A stretch of 64,000 nucleotides of DNA from Sporosarcina sp. BP05. Its GTDB lineage: Bacteria > Bacillota > Bacilli > Bacillales_A > Planococcaceae. Below the pieces are notes generated by a model. That model was given only the letters and a program-made list of their open reading frames with translations, was not told the DNA's origin and made no database searches. The DNA lies in the NCBI RefSeq assembly GCF_014282005.1, contig NZ_JACFTD010000002.1, forward strand, positions 248,001-312,000, read 5' to 3'. The position numbers and the translations under genes are program-made. Shown in pieces: positions 35,787 through 44,897 of this stretch. How positions within the stretch are numbered: the stretch's first letter is position 1; every line of letters begins with the position of its first letter.

Positions 35787-36464
35787 ATGCGGACGATCTT
35801 ACTAATTGATGATGAGAAAAGGATGTTAGATTTAATTGAATTGTTTCTGATTCCACATGGATTTAGATGCATTAAAGAGACAAACGGACAGGTGGCGATT
35901 GAGACACTTAAACATGAGAAGATTAACCTTGTCCTATTGGATATCATGATGCCGGAAATCGATGGTTGGGAAGTATGTAGGAAAATACGCGAGTTCTCGG
36001 ACGTCCCCGTCATTATGTTGACAGCGAGATCCGACAAACTGGATTTGGTTAAAGGGCTAGACACAGGCGCGGACGATTATATTACGAAACCTTTTGACGA
36101 GGGAGAGTTGGTTGCAAGAGTAAAAGCATTATTGCGCCGTATCCCAGCAGATGAATCAGATGCGGATAAGATTATTTACGGTGATTATAAACTGGATAAA
36201 GAAACATATTCCTTACAATTTAATGATTTAAAAGTACAACTCACGTTGAAAGAATTTTATATTGTTGAAGCATTGATTTCACGACCAAATAAGACTTTTA
36301 CAAGGGAACAGTTATTATTTTCAGCATGGGAATATAACACTTACACAGATATTCGAACAGTGGACTCACACATACGTAATTTAAGAGAAAAATTAAAAAC
36401 CGCTGGATTTCCTAGTGATGAATTTCTACTGACTGTATGGGGGATTGGATATAAGTGGAACTAA
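35787..36464 (+). CDS. Response regulator, OmpR family
   Basis: A 225-residue regulator. MRTILLIDDEKRML at ATG 35787 is the true start. The frame extending back to 35484 overlaps the kinase and is a shadow. D8/D9, D52 in LLDIMMPEID and K101 in YITKPFDE are all present, followed by a winged-helix domain ending WGIGYKWN. GGGAGG precedes the start. It is directly followed by a lipoprotein gene that begins 10 bases after its stop, so regulator and target may be cotranscribed. Confidence 0.9.
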   Translation: MRTILLIDDEKRMLDLIELFLIPHGFRCIKETNGQVAIETLKHEKINLVLLDIMMPEIDGWEVCRKIREFSDVPVIMLTARSDKLDLVKGLDTGADDYITKPFDEGELVARVKALLRRIPADESDADKIIYGDYKLDKETYSLQFNDLKVQLTLKEFYIVEALISRPNKTFTREQLLFSAWEYNTYTDIRTVDSHIRNLREKLKTAGFPSDEFLLTVWGIGYKWN

Positions 36465-36474
36465 AGGGGATATT

Positions 36475-37401
36475 ATGATGAAGAAAATCAAAATGTATGC
36501 AGGGCTGTTACTACTAATTGCTATATTATCAGCTTGTGGCACTACTGGTAATAAATCATATTCATTTGAAGAAGTGAAAAATAGTAAAATCAATCATTTA
36601 CACGGCATGGGATATATAAATGGCGGACCCGAAATTGTGATTTCCACACATGACGGGCTCTATGAGTATGTCAAAGACGGATGGAAAGAAGCAAATAGTG
36701 AAAAACATGATTATATGGGTTTCCAGGCAATACGCGAAGGATTCTTTTCAAGCGGTCATCCGGAACCTGGCTCTAACTATAAAAATCCACTCGGACTTAT
36801 CAAAAGCACTGACAGGGGTGCCAGTTTTGATCAATTAGCATTCTATGGAGAAATCGATTTCCATTACCTCGCTGCTGGTTATGATTCAAAAGCGATTTAT
36901 GTATTGAATGAAACACCAACGAAAGAGATGCCCACGGGACTTCATTATTCTGCGGATGAGGGGACCACTTGGAAAGAATCATCCATGAATGAATTCAATT
37001 CTGAATTTATTTCGAACTTGGCCGCTCATCCTTCACGTAAAGAAATGATCGCTATTGGCAGTAAAGATGGGTTATTCCTTTCCGAAGATTATGGTGAAAA
37101 TTTCAGCTTGCCCAATGAAGCAAAAATGGTCACTTATGTGACATTGACTGAAACTGGCGGATTATATGCGAACCTTGAAAATGAAACAGTGAAGCTCACA
37201 TCATTTGCATTTGGTAGTGATCAAGAAATAGAAATTCAGTTACCAAAAAATCAACAGATTGAACCTATCGCCTTTATCGCGATGAATCCTGATGACCAAA
37301 AAGAGATTGTTATCGCTACTCACAACAATGATATTTATTTAACAAAAGATGAAGGGCTCAATTGGAAGACGCTCGCAGAAAGCGGCGAATTGGCAAAGTA
37401 A
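36475..37401 (+). CDS. BNR/sialidase-like repeat lipoprotein (F510_1955-type)
   Basis: About 308 residues. Start at ATG 36475 with AAGGGGA upstream. Signal peptide with lipobox LSAC (Cys near 23). The rest reads as a beta-propeller of BNR/Asp-box repeats: STDRGASFDQL, SADEGTTWKE, SEDYGENFSL, TKDEGLNWKT. Several His and Met residues lie at the N-terminal side (HLHGMG, SGHPEPG). Such lipoproteins occur in copper islands next to CcdA-like membrane proteins. An enzyme activity has not been shown by anything seen here. Confidence 0.75.
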   Translation: MMKKIKMYAGLLLLIAILSACGTTGNKSYSFEEVKNSKINHLHGMGYINGGPEIVISTHDGLYEYVKDGWKEANSEKHDYMGFQAIREGFFSSGHPEPGSNYKNPLGLIKSTDRGASFDQLAFYGEIDFHYLAAGYDSKAIYVLNETPTKEMPTGLHYSADEGTTWKESSMNEFNSEFISNLAAHPSRKEMIAIGSKDGLFLSEDYGENFSLPNEAKMVTYVTLTETGGLYANLENETVKLTSFAFGSDQEIEIQLPKNQQIEPIAFIAMNPDDQKEIVIATHNNDIYLTKDEGLNWKTLAESGELAK

Positions 37402-37423
37402 GGAGTTTGGAGGTGCTTCATCT

Positions 37424-38158
37424 ATGTATGGAATGATGTCGAAAATCAGTCAAACAATTAGTGAACCGCTTACGATACTCGTACATTCATTTGCAGATGA
37501 TCCGCTTATCTATGCGCTTTTATTGGGTTTAATAGGTGCAGTTGCACCTTGTCAATTGACCGGAAATATGAGTGCAATCACTATTTATGGGAATCGTACT
37601 ATCCAAATGAAGACTGATTGGGTAGATATACTCTTCTTTATTGCTGGGAAAGTGTTTGTCTTCAGTTCTCTTGGTTTACTGACATGGCTAGTTGGCCAAT
37701 CATTTGAAACGAAAATGACGGATTATTTTCCACTGTTCCGTAAAACGATTGGCCCGCTCATTATTATGACGGGACTTGTTTTGCTGGGTGTACTCAAACT
37801 AAGATTTCTTCAACGCATAACAATGCGTATTCCTATGAAGTTGCGGGGAGGAAAGCTTGGCTCTTTTTTGTTGGGAGCCAGTTTTTCCCTTGCCTTCTGT
37901 CCGACCATGTTCGTCATTTTTTTCTTTTGGCTCATGCCCGTCGTTGTGTCAACTTCGTATGGTTTAGTTCTGCCAGCTGTTTTTGGTATCGCGACTTCAC
38001 TTCCTCTCCTATTACTGTTCTTTTTAATATGGGTTTTCGATGCAAAGCGTTTAATTATGAAGCGAAGCATGAAAGTGGGAAGAATTATACAACGTTTTGC
38101 CGGCTTTGTACTCGTGGTAATTGGTGTTTTAGATACAATCACTTTTTGGGGGATTTGA
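37424..38158 (+). CDS. DsbD/CcdA-like transmembrane protein
   Basis: About 244 residues with six hydrophobic segments. Two Cys-Pro/Pro-Cys sites (GAVAPCQLTGN near 42 and LAFCPTMFVIF near 165) have the pseudo-symmetry of the DsbD/CcdA transmembrane electron carriers, with each Cys at the start of a helix. ATG 37424 follows GGAGG. It lies between a lipoprotein and a second, more typical CcdA (38240), so the locus has two such carriers. It may supply electrons to the ResA-like protein, or act in copper or thiol export. A urease-accessory or TauE-type transporter is an alternative. Confidence 0.7.
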   Translation: MYGMMSKISQTISEPLTILVHSFADDPLIYALLLGLIGAVAPCQLTGNMSAITIYGNRTIQMKTDWVDILFFIAGKVFVFSSLGLLTWLVGQSFETKMTDYFPLFRKTIGPLIIMTGLVLLGVLKLRFLQRITMRIPMKLRGGKLGSFLLGASFSLAFCPTMFVIFFFWLMPVVVSTSYGLVLPAVFGIATSLPLLLLFFLIWVFDAKRLIMKRSMKVGRIIQRFAGFVLVVIGVLDTITFWGI

Positions 38159-38239
38159 AGCATCATGGTTGTTACACCTATAAGTGGTGTTAAAGACGTT
38201 TTTGTTCTGATGAATTTTTCAAAAAAGGAGATTACATAG

Positions 38240-38950
38240 ATGTTTACAGATTTAAATTTATTTATTGCGTTTGGTGCCGGCTTTCTTAATTTCATATCCC
38301 CTTGTACACTGCCGCTATATCCTGCTTTTATTTCTTACATTACGGGGATGTCACTTGATGACCTAAAATCCGATAAAAGGAAGTTCAACAAAAGTGGGAT
38401 TTTCCATACAATTTTTTTCCTAATAGGTTTTTCAGTTATCTTCATTTTTCTTGGATACAGTTCATCGTTTGTTGGAACGTTCTTTTTCCAGTACCAAGAT
38501 CTTCTTCGTCAAGTCGGTGCAATTTTCATTGTCATATTCGGTTTGATGATACTAGGTTTCTTTACGCCCAAGTTTTTAATGGAAGAGAAGAAATTACAAT
38601 TTAAGAATCGTCCAGCCGGCTATTTTGGTACGTTCCTTATAGGACTCGCATTCGCTGCAGGCTGGACCCCATGCACCGGACCGATTACGGGGGCTGTATT
38701 TATGATTGCCTCCCAAAATCCAGGTTCGGGTGTATGGTATATGAGTGCATACGTTCTTGGGTTCGCAATCCCGTTTTTCCTTCTGTCCCTTTTCATAACA
38801 CGGGTTTCTTGGATCCAAAAACACAATCGGACAATTACGAAGGTCGGGGGATACTTTATGATTGCACTTGGTGTACTCCTATTCTTCGATGGGTTGACTT
38901 ATATTATCATATGGCTTAGTCCGATTTTTGGAGGATTTATGGGATTCTGA
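38240..38950 (+). CDS. ccdA: CcdA, cytochrome c biogenesis thiol-electron carrier
   Basis: A 236-residue six-helix membrane protein with the two family Cys motifs ISPCTLPLYPAFISY (about 20) and GWTPCTGPI (about 145). CcdA takes electrons from cytosolic thioredoxin and passes them to extracellular ResA-like proteins. ATG lies behind AAAAAGGAG. The following gene is ResB, so this is the start of a System II haem-ligation operon. It is probably an extra copy, since every such genome normally carries one with the core cluster (inference). Confidence 0.9.
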   Translation: MFTDLNLFIAFGAGFLNFISPCTLPLYPAFISYITGMSLDDLKSDKRKFNKSGIFHTIFFLIGFSVIFIFLGYSSSFVGTFFFQYQDLLRQVGAIFIVIFGLMILGFFTPKFLMEEKKLQFKNRPAGYFGTFLIGLAFAAGWTPCTGPITGAVFMIASQNPGSGVWYMSAYVLGFAIPFFLLSLFITRVSWIQKHNRTITKVGGYFMIALGVLLFFDGLTYIIIWLSPIFGGFMGF

Positions 38951-39053
38951 TGTAATTTTAGGTTCCTTCTACTAGAAAATTAACGAAGAAGAGTGGAGAA
39001 GTTGAAGTTGAAGTTCATACAAATATGGAATTTGCATAAGGAGTAAATATAAA

Positions 39054-40700
39054 ATGAGTAATAAAAAATGCCTTTGCGGGCATGAAAACCCGTTTGGCAC
39101 AATTCTTTGTGAGCAATGCGGAAGGCCGCAGACAGACGAGGCAAAGAAAAGTAAACTTGTCGATATGCGCTATGAAGGGTCAGCAAGAAGATCACAAACA
39201 TATAAACGGTCAATCATTGACAGAGTATGGAATTTCTTTTCAAGTGTCAAGGTTGGAATTAGCATTATTGTCGCAGTTCTCGTGACTTCCGCTTTTGGTA
39301 CGTTGTTCCCGCAAAAGTTATATGTTCCTGCTGTTACGGATGCGGACATTGCTGCTTATTATGAAAGGTTATATGGATTCCCAGGCGTTCTATATTATGA
39401 ACTGGGTTTTTACGACATGTACAATAGTTGGTGGTTCATTACACTGATTGGGATGCTTGGTACATCAATCATCATAGCCAGTTTTGACAGAGTGATCCCA
39501 CTTTACAAGTCATTGAAAAAACAACGAACAAAACGTCATGTTTCCTTCATGAGTAGGCAACGGATTTATGGAATAGGTTCAGTCAATGATACGGATGTAT
39601 CACTTGGTAAAGCGGAAAAGAAACTAAAGGAACTCCGATATAATGTGAAGATAGAAGATGGAGCAATACTTGCAGAGAAAGGTCGCTTTTCTAGATGGGG
39701 ACCTTACGTTAATCATACGGGGCTGATTATTTTTCTTTTTGGTGTTCTATTACGTGGACTCCCAGGTTTTTATGTAGATGAAACACTTTGGCTTCGTGAA
39801 GGGGAGATGCGTGCAATCCCTGGAGCACCGGGATTCTATATAGAGAACCAGGATTTTATGATTGAATTATACTCGAAAGAAGAAGACGAGGTGTTTGGAG
39901 ATGCAATCGACCGAGTAGGTGCAATCGTGAAGAATTATCAGACTGACGTCACATTGTATAAAGAAGCGGAAGATGCACTTCTAGGACAGTCCGACAAACT
40001 AGAATTCGTTAAAGATTATTCGATAATTGTCAATAAACCGCTTAACTTTGAAGGGTATAATGTTTTTCAAATGGACTATCGTCTTGATGAATTGAAATCA
40101 ATGACATTTCATTTGACGGAAAAATCCACGGATAGGTCCTTCGGTGAATTCACTGTAGACCTTACTAATCCAGAACCTACATACGAGCTTGAGGAAGGTG
40201 CCCGTGTTGAACTAAAGGATTACTTCCCAGATTACGATGGAATTGAAGATGGTGAGCCAAAAACTAAATCACCTGTACCAAACAATCCAGCATTTATTTT
40301 TAAAATGGTGACATCGGATAAACCGGAAGGTGAAATGAGTTTCGTTGCAATTCAGCAAACTCTTGAAACAGAAGTAAATGATTACAAAGTGTCGTTTGTC
40401 AGTGCTGACACTCGTGATATTTCAGGTCTCACAGTTCGGAAAGACAAGACATTGTATATATTGCTCCTTGGGGGCATCATTTTCATGATTGGTGTTTCGC
40501 AAGGGTCTTATTGGAATCATAGAAGAATATGGATTCAAAAAGGGGAAGGCAATGAACTTCTCCTCGCCGGCCATACAAATAAAAACTGGTTCTCTTTGAG
40601 AAAAGAACTTGATCAAGTTAGAGATTATGCAAACTTACCACAGTATGAAGACCGGGAAGATACAGAGTCTTTTGAACAACAGAACGGGGATAATTCATAA
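39054..40700 (+). CDS. resB: ResB, cytochrome c haem-ligation protein
   Basis: A 548-residue System II subunit. An N-terminal zinc-ribbon-like Cys cluster (KKCLCGHENPFGTILCEQCG) precedes several membrane spans (about 68-90, 130-150, 205-225) and a large extracytoplasmic domain (about 230-465). The last span is near 470-490. It ends TAATG, overlapping the next start by one base. With ResC it would deliver haem to apocytochrome c. The zinc-ribbon extension at the N-terminus is a variant on the usual start. Confidence 0.88.
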   Translation: MSNKKCLCGHENPFGTILCEQCGRPQTDEAKKSKLVDMRYEGSARRSQTYKRSIIDRVWNFFSSVKVGISIIVAVLVTSAFGTLFPQKLYVPAVTDADIAAYYERLYGFPGVLYYELGFYDMYNSWWFITLIGMLGTSIIIASFDRVIPLYKSLKKQRTKRHVSFMSRQRIYGIGSVNDTDVSLGKAEKKLKELRYNVKIEDGAILAEKGRFSRWGPYVNHTGLIIFLFGVLLRGLPGFYVDETLWLREGEMRAIPGAPGFYIENQDFMIELYSKEEDEVFGDAIDRVGAIVKNYQTDVTLYKEAEDALLGQSDKLEFVKDYSIIVNKPLNFEGYNVFQMDYRLDELKSMTFHLTEKSTDRSFGEFTVDLTNPEPTYELEEGARVELKDYFPDYDGIEDGEPKTKSPVPNNPAFIFKMVTSDKPEGEMSFVAIQQTLETEVNDYKVSFVSADTRDISGLTVRKDKTLYILLLGGIIFMIGVSQGSYWNHRRIWIQKGEGNELLLAGHTNKNWFSLRKELDQVRDYANLPQYEDREDTESFEQQNGDNS

Positions 40701-41884
40701 TGGAACTTGCGTCGTTAAGTGCAAACTTGCTACTCATCTCATTTGTCGCTTATTTTGTCGCCACACTGTTCTTCGGTGGAGCGGTAAAAGGTACGAAATC
40801 GGAGGCATCCTATAAAAGTAATCGATGGGGAAAGATTGCAATCGTCATTACGTCTATTGGATTCGTTTCCCATGTCGGGTTCTTCATCACACGCTGGATT
40901 GTATCTGGGCATGCTCCAGTTAGTAATATGTTCGAATTTATTACTGCATTTGCAATGATGCTCGTGGGTGCGTTCATCCTCCTATTTTACCTTTACAGAA
41001 CACCGTCACTCGGCTTGTTTGCGTTACCGATTGCAATTATCATCATTGCCTACGCAAGTATGTTCCCGAGGGATATTGCACCACTCATCCCGGCGCTTCA
41101 AAGTTACTGGCTGACGGTGCATGTCATTACTGCGGCGCTTGGTGAGGCAATACTCGCAATCAGTGCGATTGCGGGACTAGTATACTTATTGAAAAATGTT
41201 GATTTGACTAAAAAATCTAAACAACGTTTCTGGCTAGAATCAATCATATTCACGTTGATTCTTGTATTCGGTTTTGTTCTATCATCCACAACATTTACTA
41301 TTACAGGTTACGAAGCCAAATTTTCGTTTATTGATAAAAATGATAATCCTGCTCAAATCGTTTATAACTATCCGCCGCTATTTGGTATGAACGAATACGA
41401 GTCGCTCACACCAGATACAATGAAACCGTTCGCAGAAATGCCAGCTATTGTTAATGCGAAAACACTGACGACTTTCGTGTGGTCTTTACTGGTAGGAATT
41501 GTACTCTACTTAATAATACGGATTATTTTACGCCGTCCAGTTGCGACTATGTTACAACCGTTTGCTAAAAAAGCAAATTCCAAACTGATGGATGAAATCG
41601 GTTACCGTGCCGTTCTAATTGGATTCCCAGTATTCACGCTGGGTGCTCTCATATTCGCTATGATTTGGGCACATGAAGCTTGGTCCAGGTTCTGGGGATG
41701 GGATCCGAAAGAAGTTTGGGCACTCATTACGTGGCTATTTTATGCAGCATTCCTACATCTGCGTCTATCGCGCGGCTGGGAAGGTGAGAAGTCTGCATGG
41801 CTAGCGGTAATAGGGTTCATAATCATCATGTTCAACCTGCTCGCTGTTAACTTGATTATCGCAGGGCTGCATTCATACGCATGA
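40700..41884 (+). CDS. resC: ResC/CcsA, cytochrome c haem-handling protein
   Basis: A 394-residue, eight- to nine-helix protein. The WWD-type haem-binding motif reads AWSRFWGWDPKEVWALITWL (about 325-345). His residues sit in the flanking helices. Translational coupling with ResB is shown by the TAATGG overlap. Together ResB and ResC form the haem channel and lyase. No cytochrome c gene with CxxCH is present in the window, so the substrate must be elsewhere, or the pair works on another protein. Confidence 0.9.
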   Translation: MELASLSANLLLISFVAYFVATLFFGGAVKGTKSEASYKSNRWGKIAIVITSIGFVSHVGFFITRWIVSGHAPVSNMFEFITAFAMMLVGAFILLFYLYRTPSLGLFALPIAIIIIAYASMFPRDIAPLIPALQSYWLTVHVITAALGEAILAISAIAGLVYLLKNVDLTKKSKQRFWLESIIFTLILVFGFVLSSTTFTITGYEAKFSFIDKNDNPAQIVYNYPPLFGMNEYESLTPDTMKPFAEMPAIVNAKTLTTFVWSLLVGIVLYLIIRIILRRPVATMLQPFAKKANSKLMDEIGYRAVLIGFPVFTLGALIFAMIWAHEAWSRFWGWDPKEVWALITWLFYAAFLHLRLSRGWEGEKSAWLAVIGFIIIMFNLLAVNLIIAGLHSYA

Positions 41885-42219
41885 GACTATTCAGCTTTAG
41901 CGACTTCGTTAGCTAAACTAAATATCCACTAGTATCAATCAGGACTAAATCATTTTATTTAGGGAAAATGTATGATTTTGCATCCAGCAAAATTGAGGAT
42001 ATTGAAAAAGTGTGATTTAAGCAACGTGATATTTTCATTTGAAGTTAATGGGTTATGGTTGGAAGATGCATTGGTCTAGATTTCAATAAAATTTATATGT
42101 GTGGGATGAAGTACCGGATAAAAAGGCTATGAAACATTGTTGTAGATGAATTCACATAGAAGCTTGATGTGACAATTAGTCAAATACCGTATTAGCTGGC
42201 AGGAGGGGGGAATACATTT
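41885..42219. other. Intergenic, no supported gene
   Basis: 335 bases between resC and lgt. A 35-codon frame (41972) and scattered stops look like decay. There is no clear terminator. GCAGGAGGGGGG ahead of lgt is an unusually strong ribosome site. Confidence 0.5.
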
Positions 42220-43029
42220 ATGTTTGATTTGTTAGCAATAAACCCAATTGCATTTTCACTTGGTCCACTAGAAGTCCGGTGGTACGGGATAATAATTGCA
42301 GTTGGAATCGTTCTTGCATTCTTTGTCGTTCAAAAGGAAATGGTGAAGCGCGGGATGCATCCGGACCTTTTGACGGATTTGCTCATTTGGGCTGTTCCAA
42401 TCTCAATTGTTAGTGCAAGAATCTATTATGTTGTTTTCTCATGGGATTATTATAAAGATCACCCGGGACAGATTATTCAAATCTGGGAAGGCGGCATAGC
42501 AATCCATGGCGCATTGATCGGGGCCTTCATAACAACATATGTTTATACAAAACGCCGAGGTATTTCGTTCTGGAAAACGGTTGACATTGCAGCGGCTGGC
42601 CTTTTAATCGGTCAGCTGATCGGTCGCTGGGGCAACTTCATGAATCAGGAAGCACACGGAGGTCCCGTCTCGGAAAAGTTTCTTGAAACGACGATTATTC
42701 CAGACTGGATCATGAATCAGATGACTATTGAAGGTGTAACCTATCATCCGACATTCCTTTATGAATCCATGTGGAATATTGTGGGGCTTATCATTATCAT
42801 TCTGTTGCGCAAAGTGAATATGAAGCGCGGCGAATTGTTTCTCTTTTACCTTGTCTGGTATTCTGCCGGACGTTTCTTCATCGAAGGAATGCGAACGGAC
42901 AGCTTATATGTCATCGGTGAACTTCGAGCTGCACAGCTTGTATCGGTCGTCACAATCGTTGCTGCATTAGTAATTTTTATCGTAAGAAGATTTGTGCGAA
43001 AAGTCGATGTGAAATACCAGGATAAATAA
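42220..43029 (+). CDS. lgt: Prolipoprotein diacylglyceryl transferase
   Basis: A 269-residue, seven-helix membrane enzyme that adds diacylglycerol to the lipobox Cys of prolipoproteins. The signature GRWGNFMNQEAHGGP (about 137-151) with essential Arg, Asn, Glu and His is present. Also seen is the early WYGIIIAVGIVLA. Extra lgt copies have been noted with copper-resistance islands in Firmicutes, where they may lipidate the islands' own lipoproteins. Here there are at least four (BNR-type, ZnuA, multicopper oxidase, YdhK). Confidence 0.92.
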   Translation: MFDLLAINPIAFSLGPLEVRWYGIIIAVGIVLAFFVVQKEMVKRGMHPDLLTDLLIWAVPISIVSARIYYVVFSWDYYKDHPGQIIQIWEGGIAIHGALIGAFITTYVYTKRRGISFWKTVDIAAAGLLIGQLIGRWGNFMNQEAHGGPVSEKFLETTIIPDWIMNQMTIEGVTYHPTFLYESMWNIVGLIIIILLRKVNMKRGELFLFYLVWYSAGRFFIEGMRTDSLYVIGELRAAQLVSVVTIVAALVIFIVRRFVRKVDVKYQDK

Positions 43030-43203
43030 AAAGTAGAGTGGAAAAGGGTGTGTTTCATATTGATTTAAAGGTGTCATTTTGCAAGATTCGAGTGGAGAAT
43101 CGACTACTCCATAATATGGAGGCCTGGAAGATAGAGAATCATAGAATAACATATGGGATAGGGGAAAATATATGAAGGATATAAAACTTCAGGTGGTCTT
43201 ATC

Positions 43204-43887
43204 ATGATAGTGATGAAAAATGTGTACAAGAAATACCCGAATGGCGTGGTTGCAGCGAATGGTCTTAACGTCGTAATCGACCCAGGAGAATTCGTTTATG
43301 TAGTCGGTCCGAGTGGTGCTGGTAAGTCGACATTCATTAAAATGATGTATCGTGAAGAAGCACCAACAAGCGGAGATGTTATTGTTAACGGCATAAATCT
43401 AGCAACATTGCGGAATAAGCGTATACCCTATTTACGTAGGCAGATTGGTGTTGTTTTTCAAGACTTCAAGCTCTTACCTAAATTGAATGTTTACGAGAAT
43501 GTGGCGTTTGCACTCGAAGTAATCGAAGAATCACCAGCAGAGATTCGAAAAAAAGTGAATGACGTCCTTGGGCTTGTCGGACTTACGCAAAAAGCGCGGA
43601 TGTTTCCAAATGAATTGTCAGGCGGAGAAGAACAGCGTGTTTCGATCGCGAGGTCAATCGTCAATCTACCGAAAGTTGTTATTGCAGATGAACCGACAGG
43701 AAATCTTGACCCTGAAACATCATGGGAGATTATGAGGATTTTCGAACAGATCAACACGCGTGGTACGACGATTGTCATGGCCACCCATAACAGGGAAATT
43801 GTTAATACAATAAAACATCGTGTTATTGCGATAGAAGGCGGACTCATTACCCGAGATGAATACGGAGGTGAGTACTATGAAGGCTAG
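43204..43887 (+). CDS. ftsE: FtsE, cell-division ABC ATPase
   Basis: A 227-residue ATPase. Walker A GPSGAGKSTF (about 39), signature LSGGEEQR (about 139) and Walker B VVIADEPTG (about 160) are complete. A His switch follows (MATHN). FtsE pairs with FtsX to control division-associated or elongation-associated peptidoglycan hydrolases such as CwlO. It overlaps FtsX by 11 bases. Its presence next to lgt and the wall hydrolases suggests a second hydrolase-controlling ABC system carried by the island. Confidence 0.92.
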   Translation: MIVMKNVYKKYPNGVVAANGLNVVIDPGEFVYVVGPSGAGKSTFIKMMYREEAPTSGDVIVNGINLATLRNKRIPYLRRQIGVVFQDFKLLPKLNVYENVAFALEVIEESPAEIRKKVNDVLGLVGLTQKARMFPNELSGGEEQRVSIARSIVNLPKVVIADEPTGNLDPETSWEIMRIFEQINTRGTTIVMATHNREIVNTIKHRVIAIEGGLITRDEYGGEYYEG

Positions 43888-44761
43888 AACATTCGGTCGG
43901 CATATTCGCGAAAGTTTAAAAAGCATTCGACGCAATAGCTGGATGACGTTTGCGTCAGTCAGCGCCGTTACCGTCACTCTCCTACTTGTCGGTGTATTCA
44001 TCGTGATCATGATGAATTTAAATCAACTCGCGCAAAATATCGAGAATGACGTGGAAATTAAAGTCGTTGCAGATCCAGCAGCAGACGAGGTAGCAATTAA
44101 AGAGTTAGTAGAGAAAGTCCGTTCGACAGATGGAATAATCGAAGTGGTCTTTTCTTCGCGAGATGAAGAGTTGGACAAGATGATTAAATCATTTGGTGAT
44201 GAACTTAGTTTATATAAACAGAGCAATCCGCTTGGCGATGCACTGTATGTAAAAGCGAAGGACCCGCAGCAGGCAGCTACTATTGCAAAGGAAATTGATA
44301 CATATGACTATACATATGAGGTCATTTACGGTGAAGAAAAAGTAGAAAAGCTCTTCAATGTATTAAACACAAGCCGGAATGTTGGTCTTGCCTTGATATT
44401 GGCATTGTTATTCACGGCAATGTTCCTTATTTCAAACACAATCCGTATAACAATCGTTGCTAGAAGAACTGAAATTGAAATCATGAAATTGGTCGGAGCG
44501 ACGAATAACTTCGTGCGTATTCCGTTTTTATTGGAAGGGATTTGGCTGGGTGTTTTAGGCGCAATCGCACCGATGTTAATCATCTCCATTTCTTATTTCA
44601 AACTATACGAATACTGGGAACCGAAACTACAAGGGGAACTGTTCCAATTACTAAACACGACGCCATTTATTTATCAACTGAATGGATTAATTCTATTCAT
44701 GGGGATCTTTATCGGTGTGTGGGGCAGTTTTATGTCAGTGCGTAAATTTCTTAAAGTATAA
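43877..44761 (+). CDS. ftsX: FtsX, cell-division ABC permease
   Basis: About 294 residues with ATG 43877 behind CGGAGGTGAG. One membrane helix near 25-45, an extracellular domain (about 50-165) and three helices in the C-terminal half (about 175-195, 220-245, 265-285) give the FtsX topology. Substrate hydrolases bind the extracellular domain. The NlpC/P60 protein at 49439 and the two SpoIIP-like proteins are conceivable clients, an inference from neighbourhood only. Confidence 0.9.
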   Translation: MKARTFGRHIRESLKSIRRNSWMTFASVSAVTVTLLLVGVFIVIMMNLNQLAQNIENDVEIKVVADPAADEVAIKELVEKVRSTDGIIEVVFSSRDEELDKMIKSFGDELSLYKQSNPLGDALYVKAKDPQQAATIAKEIDTYDYTYEVIYGEEKVEKLFNVLNTSRNVGLALILALLFTAMFLISNTIRITIVARRTEIEIMKLVGATNNFVRIPFLLEGIWLGVLGAIAPMLIISISYFKLYEYWEPKLQGELFQLLNTTPFIYQLNGLILFMGIFIGVWGSFMSVRKFLKV

Positions 44762-44846
44762 TTGGAACATAATAAAATATAAGTGATAGCTTCCAAGTAG
44801 CATTGTTGTTTTTTGAACTGGTTACGAAAAAGGTACTGATGTATAC

Positions 44847-44885
44847 AAAAACTCGATGGAGAATGTCATTCCATCGAGTTTTTGC
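44847..44885. terminator. Bidirectional terminator between ftsX and copB
   Basis: AAAACTCGATGGA / TCCATCGAGTTTT with a 9-base centre and A/T runs on both sides. It serves the convergent ftsX and copB genes. Confidence 0.85.
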
Positions 44886-44897
44886 ATTACCTCTAAA

